Origin: JACVRN01 sp035276685
GTDB taxonomy: Bacteria > Acidobacteriota > Blastocatellia > Pyrinomonadales > Pyrinomonadaceae
Length of the DNA stretch: 64,000 nucleotides
Assembly (NCBI GenBank): GCA_035276685.1
Contig: DATELK010000088.1
Span: 1 to 64,000, forward strand
Direction: 5' to 3'
The notes below the pieces were generated by a model, which was not told where the DNA came from, did no database searches, and saw only the letters and a program-made list of their open reading frames with translations. Position 1 is the stretch's first letter. Every line of letters begins with the position of its first letter. The position numbers and the translations under genes were made by a program. This document shows, piece after piece, positions 1 to 8,683 of the stretch.

Positions 1-1047
1 GAGGTGCAGCGGCGGTTGGATAAAGACACTACGCTCATCTCCTACTTCGTCACCCCGGAAAAAACTCTGGCCTTCATTATTACGCAAAATTCATTTGACC
101 TTGAGACCCTGAGCGTTAAAAACAGCGAGCTGAAAAACTACATCACCTGGTTCCGAAGCTTCGACGACCTATCCGAGGCGTCGCCTGCAAGCCTGACGCA
201 ACTCTATGCCTGGCTCATCAAACCGCTGGAGAAATATTTGACGACCTGTAAGGTCGGCATCGTTCCGCATGGCGTTCTGCATTACCTCCCCTTCAGCGCG
301 TTGACGAACGGGAGCAGGTATCTTGGCGACAGGGTCGAGCTCTACACCCTGCCCAGCGCCAGCGTTATACCCTTTATCAATGAAGAAAAGCGCGGAGGCG
401 ACCGCCTGTTGGCTCTCAGCCAGAGGGAGGCGGAAGGACTGCCGCTATTGGAGTATGCGGACGGCGAGGCGCTGTCAATCGCACAACTCTACGGAACAAA
501 GCCGCTGTTGACGCCATCAGCCACCAAGTCGAAATTCCGCGAACAGGCTGCGGACTACGACATACTGCATCTTGCAGCACACGGCCAACTAGACCCGAAC
601 AGCCCGCTCTTTTCGCACATCTTTCTAGCCCCGGAGAAACCGGATAGAGATGATGACGGACAGCTAAACGTCAGTGAGGTCTACGAAATGAACCTGAGCA
701 AGGCTAATCTGGTAGTGCTGAGCGCCTGTGATACGCAGCTGGGAGCTAAGAGCAAGGGCGATGACATCGTCGGCTTAAGTCGCGCCTTCATCTACGCCGG
801 GACGCCCAGCATTATCGCCAGTCTCTGGACGATTGAGGATGAGACAACTAGCCAACTGATGCTCTCATTCTACACGCACTTGAAGAGCGGGATGAGCAAG
901 GGGGCGGCATTGCAGGCCGCACAAAGGGAGATGCGCGCCAAGCGCCCGCATCCTTACTACTGGGCGGCTTTCGTGTTAACGGGCGCACCCGGCCCGTCAT
1001 GCCCATCCGCATCAGAGTCTCCAGACCGCCCGGCCCTTAACAGGTGA
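1..1047 (+). CDS. CHAT-domain protein, 5' truncated by window edge
   Basis: The reading frame is open to base 1, so this is the C-terminal part of a larger protein. The visible 348 residues form a CHAT (caspase HetF associated with TPRs) domain, a clan CD cysteine-protease-like fold. The His box HLAAHG is encoded at 568-585 and the Cys box LSACDTQ at about 718-738, spaced as in the next gene. Those boxes carry the catalytic His/Cys dyad in the family, so it is probably active. By analogy with the paralogue 35 bp downstream, the missing upstream part is probably a TPR array. The DNA around 16-60 is nearly identical to 4648-4692 in that paralogue, a sign of recent duplication or conversion. The C-terminal tail after the FVLTG motif is longer than in the paralogue. 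Partners and substrates are unknown. Confidence 0.85.
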   Translation, partial: EVQRRLDKDTTLISYFVTPEKTLAFIITQNSFDLETLSVKNSELKNYITWFRSFDDLSEASPASLTQLYAWLIKPLEKYLTTCKVGIVPHGVLHYLPFSALTNGSRYLGDRVELYTLPSASVIPFINEEKRGGDRLLALSQREAEGLPLLEYADGEALSIAQLYGTKPLLTPSATKSKFREQAADYDILHLAAHGQLDPNSPLFSHIFLAPEKPDRDDDGQLNVSEVYEMNLSKANLVVLSACDTQLGAKSKGDDIVGLSRAFIYAGTPSIIASLWTIEDETTSQLMLSFYTHLKSGMSKGAALQAAQREMRAKRPHPYYWAAFVLTGAPGPSCPSASESPDRPALNR

Positions 1048-1081
1048 ATGGGCTCTAGTCGTCATAGACGTGAGGTGATTT

Positions 1082-4000
1082 ATGACTCGATGGCTCTCCC
1101 TACGGCGTTTCGCTTACTCTCTCCTACAGGTAGTCGCTATCTGGTTGGTGGCTGCTGCTCACGCAAACTACTCGCGCGAGTCCGTACGCGCCGGTCAACA
1201 GTCAACGATGGCTCAGCAAGGCGGGCAGCGCGACGATTTGTCGTCGCCCGGGCGTGCGGTCGAACGCAACCTGAAGGCTGGCGAGACTCACACGTATCCC
1301 CTCAAGCTGCTCGCCGGACAGATGGTGCACGTCATTGTAGACCAGCGCGGCATAGACATAGTGGCAACGCTCTTCGCACCTAATGGCGAGCAGGTGGTTA
1401 AAGTAGACAGTCCGAATGGCGACCACGGGCCGGAAGAGGTCTGGGCTATAGCAGCAATCTCCGGGACTTATCGTCTGGAGGTGCAATCGCTGGAGAAGGA
1501 TGCCCCGACGGGTCGTTACGAAGTGAGGCTCGTGGAGCAACGCACGGCGACCGAGCGCGATAAGAGCCGTGTGGCGGCGGAGCTGGCTTTTATGGAAGCA
1601 GAGCTGCTGCGGGCCAGCGGGACGGCTGAAGCCATTCGTACGTCAATCGGAAAGTATGAGGAGGCGTTAAGGCATTACGGCGCTGCCGGAGAGGGTCCGG
1701 CTGAAGCGAAGACGCTCAACATTATCGGCGTGGCTTATGACACTCTGGGCGATAATCAAAATGCGCTGGACTTTTACACTAAAGCCCTGTCTATCTATAG
1801 CGCGAGCACGGACGCCGGCGGTCAGGCGACAGTGCTGAACAACATCGGTAAAGTTTACAGTTCGCGCGGCGAGAAACAGAGGGCGCTCGAATACTACATG
1901 AGAGCCCTTCCGCTTAGGCGGCAGGCCAGTGATAAATCCGGAGAGGCCATGACGCTTAATAACATCGGGGCCATCTACACATCACAGGGCAAACTTGACG
2001 AGGCATTGAACAGTTTCTCTGAGGCTCTGGGCCTTTATCGCGTGGTGAATGAGAAGGCGGGCGAAGCGGTAACGCTCAGCAACATGGGTGTCATCTATAA
2101 CGCGCGCGGCGAGACCGACAAGGCGCTGGAAATGCTCATGCAGGCGCTGCCCGCTTACCAGGCATTGCGCGATCCGGGCGGCGAAGCCACAGCACTGAAC
2201 GACATTGGCAGGATCTATTCCGATAGGGGCGAAGCGCAGCGGGCGCTTGAATACTACTCTAAAGCTCTACCGCTTAGACGCCAGGCCCAGGACATCGCCG
2301 GAGAGGCGGCCACACTAAACAACATCGGCGTCGTCTACGACGATCAGGGCGACCGGCAGCTTGCGCTCGAATACTACTTGAAGGCTCTGCCGCTCAGGCG
2401 AACCGCCGGAGACCAGGGCGGCGAAGCCGTGACGCTGGAAAACATCGGCAAAATTTACAGGCAGCGCGGCGAGATGCAGCAGGCTTTGGAAACATTCGCC
2501 CGCTCTCAATCGCTCTATCACGCCACCGGGAATCGGAGTGGCGAAGCGATGGCTCTCAACCAGCTCGGCGTCACCTACAACGCGTTGGGCGAAAGGCAGA
2601 AGGCGATTGAAAGTTTCGAGCAGGCGCTGCGCCTTTTTCAAGCAGTCGAAGACCGGCGCGGCGAGGGCACTGTCCTCAGCAGCCTCGGCAGGGTTTACGA
2701 TGACATTGGCGAAAAGCAGAAGGCCCTTGAGTATTACATGAAAGCCCTGCCACTCCATCGCGCGGCCAAGGACATCGCCGGAGAGGCCACGACACTAAAC
2801 AACATCGGAGCCCTCTACGGCGATAGAGGCGAGACGCAGACAGCGCTTGAATATTACTTGAAGGCCCTGCCGCTGGCGCGCGCAGCCCAACTTCTTAACG
2901 GCGTGGCGTCAACGCTCAACAATATAGGCACGGCTTATAACAATCAGGGGGAAACGCAGAAGGCTCTCGATAGCTTCACCCAGTCATTGCAGCTCTATCG
3001 CAAGATAAATGATCGCAAAGGCGAAGCAATGGCGCTGAACAACATCGGCGGAATTTACAGCCGACAGGGCGACAAGCGAAAGGCGCTCGAACAGTTCGCG
3101 CTGGCTCTGCCGCTGGCGCGGGCCGCCCAGGACAAGAGCAGCGAGGCGGCCACGCTGAACAGCATCGGTATCATTTACAGTTCGAGCGGCGATACTCGAA
3201 AAGCGCTTGAATTCTACGCGCAGGCTTTGTCGCTCAGGCGTGCCATCAGAGATAAGAGCGGAGAAGCCACGGTGCTCAACAACATGGCCCGCGTCTACGA
3301 CGACCTCGGCAGCAAGCAGCAAGCCCTGGAGACCTTCGCTGAAGCCCTAAGGATTTATCGGGAAGTCGAATCGCGTAGCGGCGAAGCGACCACACTCAGC
3401 AATATCGGCATAGTCTACAGCTCGCGCGGCGAAAAGCAGAAAGCCCTCGAATACTACTTCCGGTCCCTGACGCTACGTCGCGCCATAGGCGACCGCCGGG
3501 GCGGGGTTGTAACGCTCAATAACATTGGCAGGGTCTATGATGACTTTGGCGAGAAGCAGCAAGCGCTCACCTACTTCTTCCAAGCCGTGGAGATGGCACG
3601 CGCCGTCCGCGACCGCAGCAGTGAGGCAACCACACTGAATAACACTGGCGCCGTCTACGGCGACTTAGGTCAGAACGAGCGTGCCCTCGACTACTTTAAC
3701 CAGGCCCGGCAAATCTACCACGAGATTGACGAGCGAGACGGCGAGGCCACGACGCTCAACAACGTCGGCAGGATTTATGACGAACAGGGCAAGAGACAAC
3801 TGGCCCTGGACAGCTTTATGCTCGCCCTGCCGCTTTACCAACAGATTGGCGACCGCCTTAATGAGGCCACGACGCTCAATAACATCGGGGGCATTTACCA
3901 CGATCAGGGTGACAAGACCAGGGCTCTTGACTACTACAAGCAGGCGCTAGCGATTTCGCACGACTTTGGAGACCGCGCCGGAGAGGCGGCCACGCTCAAC

Positions 4001-5632
4001 AACATCGGCAGGGTTTACGCCGCGCAGAAAGACTACCGGAAGGCTCTGGATTATTACAATCAAGCTTTGCTGCTGGCTCACGCAGCCAATTACCGATATG
4101 GCGAAGCCGTCACGCTCAGTAATATCGGCGTAGTCTATGACGGGCAGGGCGAGAAGCAAAAGGCACTGGAATGGTACAGGCAGGCCCTCGATGCCTTCGA
4201 GAGAATCAGGTCTAAGGCCACTGTGGAAGAGATTAAAGTTGGCCTGGCGGATCAGGCAGCAATCAGCTATGAACTAACGATACTGCTGCTTACGAGCATG
4301 GGGAGGTATGAGGATGCTTTCGATGTCACGGAGCGCGCACGCGCGCGAACGTTTCTAGACCAACTGGGGAATCTCCGCCCTAACGTCAGCCTCGCTAAAG
4401 CCCCTCAACTTCTTCAGCGAAAACTGGAGCTGGAATCAAAGCTCACATCATCTTACAAGCTGCTACGGAACAGGAGCGCCGATAGCAGCGGGCCGCCTGA
4501 TGAAGGCTTGATTAAGTCAACGCTGGCGGACATACGCGCTAGCGAGGAACAGTTAGAGACGCTGATGACGGAGATTAAAGCGAGCGACCCCGAGTATGCG
4601 GCGCTGCAAAGCGTAAATACCATGACGCTACGCGAAATCCAGAGGGGGCTGGATAAAGACACCACGCTCATCTCCTACTTCGTCACCCCGGAAAAGACAG
4701 TCTCCTTCGTCTTGACGAAGGACTCCTTTCACGTCGTGGAGATACCCGTGAAGGAGGCAGAGTTGTGGCGTACGATACAGTCGTTTCGCCGTTTCGATGA
4801 CTTGGACCGCTCGAAGTCCGAAGAGATGGAGCGGCTTAACAATTGGTTAATCTCCCCTCTTCAGCAATACCTGAAAACACCCGTCGTAGGCATCATCCCG
4901 CACGGCGTCTTACACTACCTGCCGTGGGCGGCACTGACCGATGGCAAGAGCTATTTAGGCGAACAGTATGTTCTGTTCTCTCTGCCGAGCGCGAGCGTCA
5001 TGAAGTTCATTCGGCAGAAGAGCAAGCCGCTCGGCACAGAGATAATTGCCGTGTCACAGGCACAGGCGAAAGGCATGTCCGTGCTGGAGCATGCGGACGA
5101 GGAGGTCAAAACGGTCGCCGGTCTTTTCAACGCCGAACCCCTTGTTACAGGCAGGGCATCAAAGGCCGAGTTCGTCAAACGAGCCGGAAACTACACCATC
5201 ATCCATATCGCCGCTCACGCGGAGCTGAACGTTTCCAACCCGCTCTTCTCTTACATCGCGCTCGGCCCTGACCCGGATGATAAAGAAGGCATAGGCATGC
5301 TGACCGTCAGAGAGGTTTACGATCTGAATTTAAGCAAGACAAGCATGGTCGTCCTGAGCGCGTGCGAGACGCAGCTTGGTCCCTACAGTAGAGGGGACGA
5401 CATGGTCGCCTTGAATCGCGCATTTATCTATGCCGGAACGCCAACCGTGGTCGCTAGCCTCTGGCTTATTGATGACAAATCAACGAGCCTCTTCATGAAA
5501 TCTTTCTATACGAATCTGAAACGCGGGATGAGTAAGGGTCAAGCTTTAAGAGCAGCACAATCAGACACGCGCAAACAGTATCCCCATCCATATTACTGGG
5601 CGGGGTTCGTCCTGACGGGAGACCCCAGGTGA
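1082..5632 (+). CDS. Secreted PPC-like/TPR/CHAT-domain protein (1516 aa)
   Basis: The start is the ATG at 1082, preceded by GAGGTGA. Residues 1-29 look like a signal peptide (RR, then a hydrophobic stretch ending AAAHA). Residues about 60-155 resemble a bacterial pre-peptidase C-terminal (PPC) beta-sandwich. Residues 205-1044 are 21 TPRs of exactly 40 residues each, typically GEA-TLNNIG-VY---GE-Q-ALEYY-KALPL. A linker follows, then a CHAT domain from about 1185 with His1379 (HIAAHAE) and Cys1428 (LSACETQ). The architecture predicts a periplasmic or extracellular protease-like protein with a long protein-binding solenoid. It sits 35 bp after a paralogue, so the two are probably cotranscribed. 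Targets and any zymogen control cannot be read from the sequence. Signal peptide and domain boundaries are judged by eye. Confidence 0.9.
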   Translation: MTRWLSLRRFAYSLLQVVAIWLVAAAHANYSRESVRAGQQSTMAQQGGQRDDLSSPGRAVERNLKAGETHTYPLKLLAGQMVHVIVDQRGIDIVATLFAPNGEQVVKVDSPNGDHGPEEVWAIAAISGTYRLEVQSLEKDAPTGRYEVRLVEQRTATERDKSRVAAELAFMEAELLRASGTAEAIRTSIGKYEEALRHYGAAGEGPAEAKTLNIIGVAYDTLGDNQNALDFYTKALSIYSASTDAGGQATVLNNIGKVYSSRGEKQRALEYYMRALPLRRQASDKSGEAMTLNNIGAIYTSQGKLDEALNSFSEALGLYRVVNEKAGEAVTLSNMGVIYNARGETDKALEMLMQALPAYQALRDPGGEATALNDIGRIYSDRGEAQRALEYYSKALPLRRQAQDIAGEAATLNNIGVVYDDQGDRQLALEYYLKALPLRRTAGDQGGEAVTLENIGKIYRQRGEMQQALETFARSQSLYHATGNRSGEAMALNQLGVTYNALGERQKAIESFEQALRLFQAVEDRRGEGTVLSSLGRVYDDIGEKQKALEYYMKALPLHRAAKDIAGEATTLNNIGALYGDRGETQTALEYYLKALPLARAAQLLNGVASTLNNIGTAYNNQGETQKALDSFTQSLQLYRKINDRKGEAMALNNIGGIYSRQGDKRKALEQFALALPLARAAQDKSSEAATLNSIGIIYSSSGDTRKALEFYAQALSLRRAIRDKSGEATVLNNMARVYDDLGSKQQALETFAEALRIYREVESRSGEATTLSNIGIVYSSRGEKQKALEYYFRSLTLRRAIGDRRGGVVTLNNIGRVYDDFGEKQQALTYFFQAVEMARAVRDRSSEATTLNNTGAVYGDLGQNERALDYFNQARQIYHEIDERDGEATTLNNVGRIYDEQGKRQLALDSFMLALPLYQQIGDRLNEATTLNNIGGIYHDQGDKTRALDYYKQALAISHDFGDRAGEAATLNNIGRVYAAQKDYRKALDYYNQALLLAHAANYRYGEAVTLSNIGVVYDGQGEKQKALEWYRQALDAFERIRSKATVEEIKVGLADQAAISYELTILLLTSMGRYEDAFDVTERARARTFLDQLGNLRPNVSLAKAPQLLQRKLELESKLTSSYKLLRNRSADSSGPPDEGLIKSTLADIRASEEQLETLMTEIKASDPEYAALQSVNTMTLREIQRGLDKDTTLISYFVTPEKTVSFVLTKDSFHVVEIPVKEAELWRTIQSFRRFDDLDRSKSEEMERLNNWLISPLQQYLKTPVVGIIPHGVLHYLPWAALTDGKSYLGEQYVLFSLPSASVMKFIRQKSKPLGTEIIAVSQAQAKGMSVLEHADEEVKTVAGLFNAEPLVTGRASKAEFVKRAGNYTIIHIAAHAELNVSNPLFSYIALGPDPDDKEGIGMLTVREVYDLNLSKTSMVVLSACETQLGPYSRGDDMVALNRAFIYAGTPTVVASLWLIDDKSTSLFMKSFYTNLKRGMSKGQALRAAQSDTRKQYPHPYYWAGFVLTGDPR
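1694..4213 (+). repeat. 21 tandem 120-bp coding repeats (TPR array)
   Basis: The DNA shows a strict 120-bp period with no spacer changes, encoding 21 TPRs of 40 residues. Several units share long identical stretches, such as the segment around GCTCAACAACATCGG. This suggests array growth by unit duplication with continuing homogenisation. Confidence 0.9.
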
Positions 5633-5661
5633 ATCGGCCCTCCAGCTTATATGCGCCGCGC

Positions 5662-6249
5662 TCAGCCTTGGACGACCCGCGCATGCGCTTCTTCAACCAG
5701 GTGCTCTATGAACAACTCGTACACTCCTTCGAGATGACTGAAGTAGGCCGCCCATCCGGCCCCTTCACGTTCGAACAGGATTTCAAAACAGGGGAGCGCG
5801 ATGTTTTCAGACGAGAGGATGCGCTCGACGACGGACACGTTCGCTGACCTGCGGGCAGCGAGCCGCCGACAGGCATCCACGGCGCGACGAAAGCAATGTA
5901 GAAGCTCATCGTACTCGCCTGCGTCTCTTGGGATGATGCCGACATGTCTTAGCGAAGGCACCCCGCCAGCTTGCATCTGAGGGTGCCCTTCGCAGCTAGA
6001 ATAGGTGATGCAATCGAACTTCTCCACAAGTGTCAGCACGAGTCGTCGCACGCCGGGCTCAATAGCCTCCGCGAACTCCGGGTCCAGGCGAGTATATGTT
6101 CTGGCAGTTCGGCATGTCTCACTGCCCTCAATATTGATGCGACCGCCCCGGCTAATACTGTTTCCCCGCCCGGCGTGCGCTTCAGAAGCGGTCAGGCCAT
6201 CCCAGCGCCGCATAAAATGAAGTAACCCTGTAAAGTAGTTCCGCTTCAT
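5662..6249 (-). CDS. Unrecognised protein with YSSCEGH motif, last gene of RiPP-associated operon
   Basis: This 195-aa soluble protein has no signal peptide or membrane segment. I do not recognise a family. The visible landmark is the FDCITYSSCEGHPQ segment near residues 79-92, a Cys/His-rich turn that could bind a metal or form a catalytic centre; this is inference. The region after it is rich in His, Arg and Cys (LRHVGIIPRD, LLHCFRRAVDACRRL). The start at 6249 has a purine-rich GGGAAGGGAAGA upstream. It lies 24 bp after the HExxH protein gene on the same strand, so it is the third gene of a minus-strand operon whose other members look like peptide-modification genes. A role in maturation, immunity or release of the peptide is possible but unproven. 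Confidence 0.65.
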   Translation of the reverse strand: MKRNYFTGLLHFMRRWDGLTASEAHAGRGNSISRGGRINIEGSETCRTARTYTRLDPEFAEAIEPGVRRLVLTLVEKFDCITYSSCEGHPQMQAGGVPSLRHVGIIPRDAGEYDELLHCFRRAVDACRRLAARRSANVSVVERILSSENIALPCFEILFEREGAGWAAYFSHLEGVYELFIEHLVEEAHARVVQG

Positions 6250-6273
6250 CTCTTCCCTTCCCGAAGCCTTAGA

Positions 6274-7368
6274 CTAGACGGTTCCGCCCAACGCCCGCTG
6301 CATGGTCTCAATCGCCTCCAGCAACTCCGTCTTCAGATGCGGCTGCGCCTCCGTCAGCATCTTCAGTATGGAGCCCTTGTGGAAGCCCGCACAGGCGCGG
6401 GCGAGACAGTTTGCCGACTCTTCCCGCAGAAAGGCTTGTGAATCCTCCGCCATCCTCCAGAAGCATGCGAGGCCAAACCAGACGAAACAGGCATGTAAGA
6501 ATGAAGAGATATACAGCATCCTTCCCGTCCAGGGTGACTGCAATTTGAATTCGCAGACGCTGGCCTCATCAAGATAGAAGGGGTTCTCAATCTCGATCAT
6601 GTAGAGGAGCGAGTGAATAGATTCGTGTACTAGCGCATTGGCTATCTGAGCACTACCCACGTTGCCGACGTGTGCGTTGGTCAGGGCCATCTTGCCGATG
6701 GCGCTGGACCATGAGGAGGAGCCGAAGGACTCAGGGGCCTCAGGATCGCGCTTAAGCGCGATGGCCTTTGTCACCGATGCGACCAGGTCGGTAATCAGAG
6801 GGCTGACATCGTCTATGCCATTGGCTGCCTCGTTAAGCCGCCCTATTATCAAGCTCAGCTCTTCGGGCGTATGGGAAGGCTTGAAGGTTGTTCCACCGGG
6901 CACGGCCACCTCGGAGTATGGGCTGAAGGCATCGACCACTATATGCTCCATTATGCGCGGGGCCGCATAGTCCCGCACTGGCTCCACGCCTTTAACTTCT
7001 GCGGGAAAGAAATAATCCCCTAATGCCGTCCATGCGGGGGCGCTCCTGGGTGCTCGCGGGTCGAGGAGGTGCCTTTCAGCGCGTAGGGACTCGGAGATGA
7101 AGGCTAACTTCCTCTGTGAAGCCGCGGAGCCGTTGCGATTCATCTGGCGATAGGTCTGCGGGGCCGTGAAGAATCTACGTCGCGACTGGGCAGGCAAATT
7201 GTCCAGTTCGCGTATAAGTGAGTCGAAGGGCTGTGGAGCGCGCTCGCTCATACGCTCCACCCAAATCCTCCCGTCTTCTTCCCTGCGCGCCACATATCGA
7301 TCGTAGATGGCCTTCGCGAGTCCATCCCGCCGTCGCCAGGTGAAAATCAACGGCAGCTTGAGAATCAT
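6274..7368 (-). CDS. HExxH-motif putative RiPP-modifying enzyme (aKG-HExxH peptide hydroxylase-like)
   Basis: The 364-aa protein carries HESIH at residues 248-252. It is followed by YLDEASVCEF and a SPWTGRMLYISSFLHACF segment holding a further His, the layout of the HEXXH motif domain found beside FxsB radical SAM genes. Members of that family are described as 2-oxoglutarate-dependent peptide beta-hydroxylases acting on Asp, so the Asp-rich precursor at 8352 is a fitting substrate. The start is placed at ATG 7368 because an excellent GGAGG lies 7 bases upstream. A GTG at 7533 in the same frame would add 55 residues but overlap the preceding gene by 89 bp. A second, diverged copy lies at 9935-11089. 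Confidence 0.75.
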   Translation of the reverse strand: MILKLPLIFTWRRRDGLAKAIYDRYVARREEDGRIWVERMSERAPQPFDSLIRELDNLPAQSRRRFFTAPQTYRQMNRNGSAASQRKLAFISESLRAERHLLDPRAPRSAPAWTALGDYFFPAEVKGVEPVRDYAAPRIMEHIVVDAFSPYSEVAVPGGTTFKPSHTPEELSLIIGRLNEAANGIDDVSPLITDLVASVTKAIALKRDPEAPESFGSSSWSSAIGKMALTNAHVGNVGSAQIANALVHESIHSLLYMIEIENPFYLDEASVCEFKLQSPWTGRMLYISSFLHACFVWFGLACFWRMAEDSQAFLREESANCLARACAGFHKGSILKMLTEAQPHLKTELLEAIETMQRALGGTV

Positions 7369-7444
7369 AACGCCTCCAGGAGTGCACGATAAAACGGCAT
7401 GCGCGCCGAATTCCTCCAACCGGATTTCGAACGAGGACCCCTGA

Positions 7445-8047
7445 CTAGTTTGAGCCTGCGCGCCGACAAGCACAGCGCAGTGCCCGTGTCGCCCCCGGTA
7501 GCGCAAGCCGGCTGAGACCGAATAAGAACTCACACTCCTGCATATTTAAGCTGGACTGTGAGCGGTATGCCTGCTCTAACGTATTAGCGATGCTCAGGTT
7601 GATAAGGTCGCCCAACTGCTGCCTTGAAATCGCCAGGCGCTCGCCCGTCAAGCGGTGTTCTATTTGCAGTTCGGAGGTCGCTGCCTCCCTGGCCCTGGCA
7701 TGCCTGCCGTCCTTGAGTTCCAGACCGGCGATGACGCCTCTCGCCATTGTATAGAAAGCCCTACTCTTTTTGATACCGAAGAGGAAGACCAGCTCCTCTG
7801 CTTCCTCGCCAATCACCTCTCTCACCGCAGGTCTAAGCTCAAGCGCGACGACGCCGTCGCCAAAGCTCTCCGTCCCGTAGACGGAGTGGAAAAGCCCGGC
7901 CTCATACAGTGCAGGGCGTGCCTGCCACGCTTGCAGGAGAGTCCGCGTGCCCAGCAAGTGCGCTATGAGGGTGCCGCCGCTGTGCCGAAGCGTCCCGGCC
8001 CCACACGCTCTTAGGAAATTAAGTCTGGCTTCCAGTTCCTCGTACAT
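7445..8047 (-). CDS. DUF6817-like, HD-type small protein
   Basis: This 200-aa protein shows the pattern HSGGTLIAHLLGT (residues about 22-34), then AGLFHSVYGTESF (about 50-62), which matches my recollection of the DUF6817 family. The repeated His residues resemble an HD-type metal site. The C-terminal half is helical with no clear motif. It is the first gene of a minus-strand operon with the HExxH protein and the YSSCEGH protein, divergent from the precursor and radical SAM genes. That context suggests an accessory role in peptide maturation, but the biochemical function is unknown. The ATG at 8047 has only a weak purine stretch upstream. Confidence 0.7.
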   Translation of the reverse strand: MYEELEARLNFLRACGAGTLRHSGGTLIAHLLGTRTLLQAWQARPALYEAGLFHSVYGTESFGDGVVALELRPAVREVIGEEAEELVFLFGIKKSRAFYTMARGVIAGLELKDGRHARAREAATSELQIEHRLTGERLAISRQQLGDLINLSIANTLEQAYRSQSSLNMQECEFLFGLSRLALPGATRALRCACRRAGSN

Positions 8048-8351
8048 TAGAGTTGCGGTTCACTTCCCCCGTGACTAAGCAAAGCCAGGCAAGCAGCATC
8101 AGTTCTTGCGCTCGTGTTGGCAGGTGCCTCCATCCGGCCATCTCATTCGGCGATAACCGGAATTATTTTACTTCACCGAAACGCTCGCCAGAAATTCATG
8201 TTGGCAGATAAGGGCGAAGATGCTATTTTAGGCGCGCTCTGAGATGCGACCGTCGGGCACTTAGCCTGCGGCGAAGAATTCGGCAACCCGTGCCGATCAA
8301 TGCCGCTTCTTCACTGACCTTTCATATCTCAACGGAAGGAGAGTTCCAATC
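8048..8351. other. Divergent intergenic region upstream of the RiPP precursor
   Basis: These 304 bases separate the leftward DUF6817 operon from the rightward precursor operon. They contain the promoter candidate at 8201-8229 and the ribosome binding site GGAAGGAGAG ending about 8 bases before ATG 8352. I see no additional ORF with a credible start, and no strong terminator. Confidence 0.6.
8201..8229 (+). promoter_or_regulatory. Sigma-70-type promoter for the RiPP precursor operon
   Basis: TTGGCA at 8201-8206 (5 of 6 matches to the -35 consensus) and TATTTT at 8224-8229 (4 of 6 to the -10) are separated by exactly 17 bases. Transcription would start near 8236, leaving a leader of about 115 nt before the precursor ATG. 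Confidence 0.45.
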
Positions 8352-8654
8352 ATGAGCGAACAGGAACAAGGGAAATACTCAGGCGTCAACTTTGACGGTG
8401 AACCGCTGGAGGTTGAGGACGTGCAGAATCTTGAAAGCAACATCATACGCCGCATAGCGATGCGCTTTCTCAACCCTCAAGAGCGTGCCTCCATACCTGC
8501 GCCCGCTGGCTCAGGCATGCGCCAGGGAGTCCTTTCCGTCAGCGGCGGCTCCAAGGAATCGGTTCACGATAGCGACCCGCATGACAGCGACCCGCACGAC
8601 AAGGACGTACATGACCGCCTCAACTTCGACCGCGATAATTTCAACAGAGCATAG
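8352..8654 (+). CDS. Putative RiPP precursor peptide with Asp/His-rich repeated core
   Basis: This 100-aa peptide has a strong ribosome binding site (GGAAGGAGAG) and sits 29 bp before the radical SAM gene. Residues 1-64 look like a leader: acidic, with a helical NLESNIIRRIAMRFLNP segment. It ends with VLSVSGG, a double-glycine-type processing site at Gly65-Gly66. The predicted 34-residue core begins SKESV and contains HDSDP-HDSDP-HDKDV-HDR. It ends with FDRDNFNRA at the C-terminus, and nine of its 34 residues are Asp. Radical SAM enzymes of this class join an aromatic or His side chain to a residue two positions later, so the H-D-x, F-D-R and F-N-R triplets are plausible sites. Beta-hydroxylation of Asp by the flanking HExxH proteins is also plausible. 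Both modifications are inference. Confidence 0.8.
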   Translation: MSEQEQGKYSGVNFDGEPLEVEDVQNLESNIIRRIAMRFLNPQERASIPAPAGSGMRQGVLSVSGGSKESVHDSDPHDSDPHDKDVHDRLNFDRDNFNRA

Positions 8655-8683
8655 CCGCCTCTGTAGGGATCGCTCAACTGTCC

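Noticed and set aside
2315..4159. Many minus-strand frames across the TPR array
   Set aside because: They are antisense shadows with the same 120-bp period as the TPR code.
7369..7533. Longer N-terminus of the first HExxH protein from GTG 7533
   Set aside because: It would overlap the DUF6817 gene by 89 bp and ATG 7368 has a much better ribosome binding site; not excluded.
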